From: Bacteroidales bacterium H10
Lineage (GTDB): Bacteria > Bacteroidota > Bacteroidia > Bacteroidales > Muribaculaceae
Length of the DNA: 9,934 nucleotides
Reading direction: 5' to 3'
Assembly (NCBI GenBank): GCA_001701295.1
Contig: DAAV01000084.1
Coordinates: 1-9,934 of the forward strand
Part shown: positions 7,752-9,934 of the stretch, piece by piece
How positions within the stretch are numbered: the stretch's first letter is position 1
Layout: each line of letters begins with the position of its first letter
Notes under the pieces: generated by a model
What the model was told of the DNA's origin: nothing
Seen by the model: only the letters and a program-made list of their open reading frames with translations
Database searches by the model: none
Position numbers and translations under genes: made by a program

Positions 7752-8894
7752 ATGCTTGAAAAAATTAGGCTGACCCACTACAGAGGATTTGAAGACACCG
7801 GCGACATACACATCGCTCCGGTCACGCTGCTTTTGGGCAAAAATAACAGCGGTAAAAGCTCATTGCTCAAGGCATTGTCGCTCATACACGACGGCCTCGC
7901 ATATGGCAATAAATCCCGGCTCAGCCTGAGATCAGAAACAGGCGTTATCTCGGGTTCATCACTTGCCGACCTGTTCCATCGTCGGCAATTCACAGATCTC
8001 GGCTTTTATCTTGACTTCACCCGGCTGAAATACGAGATACATCTCATAGGCAATAACGGCAAGGTCATACCGTCTGCCTATCGCATTGCGGGCGCCGATA
8101 TTCATCCGGAGAAGACAGCTCAGGGCGCCGACATCCACAAAGAGATGGCCGGACTCTATCCCACTACGCACGAGGCCGACATACCCGGCTTAGCAGGTTT
8201 GGTAAGTTTCAACCTCCTGCATATCGGCCCGTTGCGCATTGCCGCACCGGCAATTATAGCAGGCAACGAGGCGTCCGCACGCGATTTCGTCGGTTACTCC
8301 GGTGAGCACACATATTCCATCCTTCTCGACTCATACCTGTCTGACGGCACTCTGCTTCAATCCGTCTCCGAATGGTTTGCCGACAATCTCGGCATCTCCA
8401 TCGGCTTCGAGCCAATAGACGCTCAGGGCACCAATTTCCGTCCATATGCCGAAAGAGACGGTATGCGCATATCCATAGCCGACTCCGGACTTGGAATCGC
8501 TCAGGTCCTTCCGGTCATAACCCAGACTTTCATACATGGAGAAAATACAATCATATGTATCGAGCAGCCAGCCCTCCACTTGCATCCTGACGCCCACGCC
8601 GCGGTCAGCCGCCGTATAGCGCATTCTGCTAAAAAAACCGGTATGCGCTATATCATCGAATCCCACTCCAAGAACTTTCTGCTCGGGTTAAGACTGCTTG
8701 CCGTTACCCCCGAGGAACTCTTTGCTAATACGGATGCAGCTATCTATTACATTGAATCATCCGAGATTCCGAGTATTGTAAAACCAATAAAGATCGAGAC
8801 CGACGGATCGCTTTCCTACTGGCCTACCGGTGTTTTCGGTGAAGACACCGACCAGCTCGACAAAATTCTTGACAGTTATGATCTTCAGGATTGA
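7752..8894 (+). CDS. SMC/OLD-like AAA ATPase with a DUF3696-like C-terminus
   Basis: A 380-residue ABC/SMC-type ATPase. The N-terminus MLEKIRLTHYRGFEDTGDIHI is typical of AAA_15/OLD-class proteins. Walker A is GKNNSGKSS (residues 29-37), the signature-like motif is DSGLGIAQVLP (244-254), and Walker B is IICIEQPALHLHP (267-279; Glu271). The H-loop-like element is YIIESHSKNFLLGL (300-313; His305). The C-terminal DGSLSYWPTGVFGED (351-365) resembles the DUF3696 ending. There is no fused TOPRIM nuclease, unlike OLD or GajA proteins. Instead a TOPRIM-like protein is encoded by the next gene, which overlaps this one by 17 bases, so the two products are probably made together and may form a complex. 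In related defence systems such ATPases sense or gate a nuclease; that role is inferred here. Residues 114-118 and 125-129 repeat GADIH. Confidence 0.88.
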   Translation: MLEKIRLTHYRGFEDTGDIHIAPVTLLLGKNNSGKSSLLKALSLIHDGLAYGNKSRLSLRSETGVISGSSLADLFHRRQFTDLGFYLDFTRLKYEIHLIGNNGKVIPSAYRIAGADIHPEKTAQGADIHKEMAGLYPTTHEADIPGLAGLVSFNLLHIGPLRIAAPAIIAGNEASARDFVGYSGEHTYSILLDSYLSDGTLLQSVSEWFADNLGISIGFEPIDAQGTNFRPYAERDGMRISIADSGLGIAQVLPVITQTFIHGENTIICIEQPALHLHPDAHAAVSRRIAHSAKKTGMRYIIESHSKNFLLGLRLLAVTPEELFANTDAAIYYIESSEIPSIVKPIKIETDGSLSYWPTGVFGEDTDQLDKILDSYDLQD

Positions 8895-9819
8895 TCCCGG
8901 ATTCATAAACAGCTGTCCTCCGGCACGTCTCAGCGACATAGCTTGCGCGGCCGCCCGTAACGGTCATTATCTGCGGACTGACCGTCACAGTCGCAGTGCC
9001 ATCCGTGATGCCGTGCGTCAACATGGGAGCACCACGGAGAAACAACGGTTCAGGGCCCATACCTCCATGTTTGATCCGGCAGGAAATCTTGGTCGCTTTC
9101 TCCGTACAATCGAAATAACGGAGGATTATCCTCCGAATGCATTCTTTTATCTTGTAGCCGGCAATGCAAGACTCATTCTCGAGAATGCCAACCATGAGTG
9201 GAAAGTATATAAATATTTTATCGACCTATATTCGAATCATCGGGAATTGGGAGACTGCCTGCGCCTTCTTCGCGATGCAAAAGAAAAGAAAACGATCAAA
9301 GCCGTTCATTCCGGCGGATGGACCGAGATGTTGAAGATTGCGGATTCCGAACCGTTCCGCCATAACGGAGAGAATCTGAGACTTCTTAAGACATGTATGG
9401 TCTTCGACCGCGACACCGATACAGCCGACGTTTACGACGGCACTAAAAATGCTCTCTTCAGACGCCTGTCTGGCAAGAGACATGACAATATAACCGAAGC
9501 CGACATATATCACCTCGATCCAGCGACACCGATGTGGCATATGTGGCATAAACGTGCCATTGAGAACTATTTCCCCGACAGTCGATATGAGAATATAGGA
9601 TGCGATGTGTCGGCCATGTCCCGACTCTGGCCCGAACAGCGTGACTACTTCAAGATCGAAAGCAAAAGCGTCAAAGGATATGACAAGAATTCCCTCGATC
9701 GCCTTCTCGAAGGTTTAGACAGAAATATGCTTGAAGCTAATTTAAAAAAATTCAGAATCGGAGACAATGAGTATTCAGAAATGGAACTCTTTCTTCTAAA
9801 ACTCGTAAAAATCATATGA
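8878..9819 (+). CDS. TOPRIM-like (OLD/DUF4435-type) protein, candidate nuclease partner of the ATPase
   Basis: A 313-residue protein when started at ATG 8878, which lies inside the ATPase 3' end. An upstream ATG at 8830 would add 16 residues overlapping the ATPase further and is less likely. Visible elements in order: RLILENANHEWKVYKYFIDLY (residues 98-118; Glu102 as the first TOPRIM acid), VHSGGWTEMLKIAD (143-156), CMVFDRDTD (173-181; Asp177, Asp179 as the DxD-type motif), and HKRAIENYFP (224-233). The last resembles the (K)R-x-IENY block in OLD-type TOPRIM and DUF4435 proteins such as AriB of PARIS. These are known or suspected metal-dependent nucleases. Family assignment is from motif pattern only. 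The N-terminal 90 residues are not recognised. The stop overlaps the next gene start as ATGA, so translation is probably coupled. Confidence 0.6.
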   Translation: MIFRIDPGFINSCPPARLSDIACAAARNGHYLRTDRHSRSAIRDAVRQHGSTTEKQRFRAHTSMFDPAGNLGRFLRTIEITEDYPPNAFFYLVAGNARLILENANHEWKVYKYFIDLYSNHRELGDCLRLLRDAKEKKTIKAVHSGGWTEMLKIADSEPFRHNGENLRLLKTCMVFDRDTDTADVYDGTKNALFRRLSGKRHDNITEADIYHLDPATPMWHMWHKRAIENYFPDSRYENIGCDVSAMSRLWPEQRDYFKIESKSVKGYDKNSLDRLLEGLDRNMLEANLKKFRIGDNEYSEMELFLLKLVKII

Positions 9820-9934
9820 GCGTGTCAGGCAAACGAATCAAAATGAATACCGTTTCGGTCTACTTGCGGGAGATCGGTGATGAAATCGAGCAGGGTATTC
9901 TCGGTATCCCCCTGTGGCAACGCCGTTTCGTATG
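9816..9934 (+). CDS. DUF262 protein, N-terminus; runs off the right edge
   Basis: ATG 9816 overlaps the stop of the TOPRIM-like gene (ATGA). A second in-frame ATG at 9843 is an alternative start and gives the more typical N-terminus MNTVSVYLREIGDEIEQGIL. The fragment continues GIPLWQRRFV, the conserved DUF262 opening. The frame continues exactly into base 2 of the window if the shared 15 bases are merged, giving 35 residues ahead of the 475 at the left edge. It is therefore probably the 5' end of the left-edge gene rather than a second gene. Confidence 0.85.
   Translation, partial: MSVSGKRIKMNTVSVYLREIGDEIEQGILGIPLWQRRFV
9920..9934 (+). repeat. Terminal direct overlap: last 15 bases equal the first 15
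   Basis: ACGCCGTTTCGTATG ends the window and also begins it (1-15). The frame across the join is preserved and both sides encode the same DUF262 gene. This suggests a circular contig or a tandemly repeated segment of 9919 bp. Confidence 0.8.

Noticed and set aside
8092..8140. Internal GADIH repeat in the ATPase
   Set aside because: Only two short units in a probably variable loop; it does not indicate a repeat domain.
8830..8877. Upstream ATG 8830 as the start of the TOPRIM-like gene
   Set aside because: It would overlap the ATPase by 65 bases and add an unremarkable 16-residue peptide; ATG 8878 gives a short overlap typical of coupled genes.

Overview
The window reads as Bacteroidota DNA, most likely Bacteroidales and possibly Muribaculaceae-like. 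Three things suggest this: a streptopain-type (C10) protease fused to BspA-type leucine-rich repeats, its degenerate 'YDLQGN...G.IYI' C-terminus, and two upstream sites matching the Bacteroidota -7 promoter consensus TAnnTTTG. All recognisable genes are on the + strand. I see no tRNA, rRNA, CRISPR array, integrase or intact insertion sequence.

Layout. Positions 1-1429 hold the body and C-terminus of a DUF262 (GmrS/ParB-like) protein without its N-terminus. A 379-bp gap follows with two repeats: A1, which ends in a promoter-like box, and B1. A secreted C10 peptidase/LRR protein occupies 1809-3626. A 363-bp gap carries the second B copy (B2). Positions 3990-7460 look like one cell-surface polysaccharide operon: an MBOAT O-acyltransferase, an SGNH-type membrane partner, and GDP-mannose 4,6-dehydratase (gmd). 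It ends in a strong hairpin. The second A copy (A2), again with a promoter-like box, then leads into a tightly overlapping operon: a DUF3696-like SMC/OLD-type ATPase (7752-8894), a TOPRIM-like protein (8878-9819), and the first 39 codons of a DUF262 gene (from 9816) running off the right edge.

The right-edge DUF262 start and the left-edge DUF262 body fit together. The last 15 bases equal the first 15, and merging them gives one uninterrupted 510-codon frame. The source is therefore probably a circular contig of 9919 bp, or one unit of a tandem duplication, so the ATPase, TOPRIM-like and DUF262 genes form one three-gene module. On that reading the module is bracketed by the A direct repeats, which start 3800 bp apart across the junction. 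The C10 peptidase is bracketed by the B direct repeats, 2236 bp apart.

Functional reading. The polysaccharide genes would make a 6-deoxyhexose precursor and acylate (probably acetylate) a surface glycan. The ATPase, TOPRIM-like and DUF262 trio resembles split OLD/PARIS-like ATPase-nuclease pairs with a GmrSD-type domain added. It is the best candidate here for an undescribed defence-type system; that role is inference from domain content and gene overlap.
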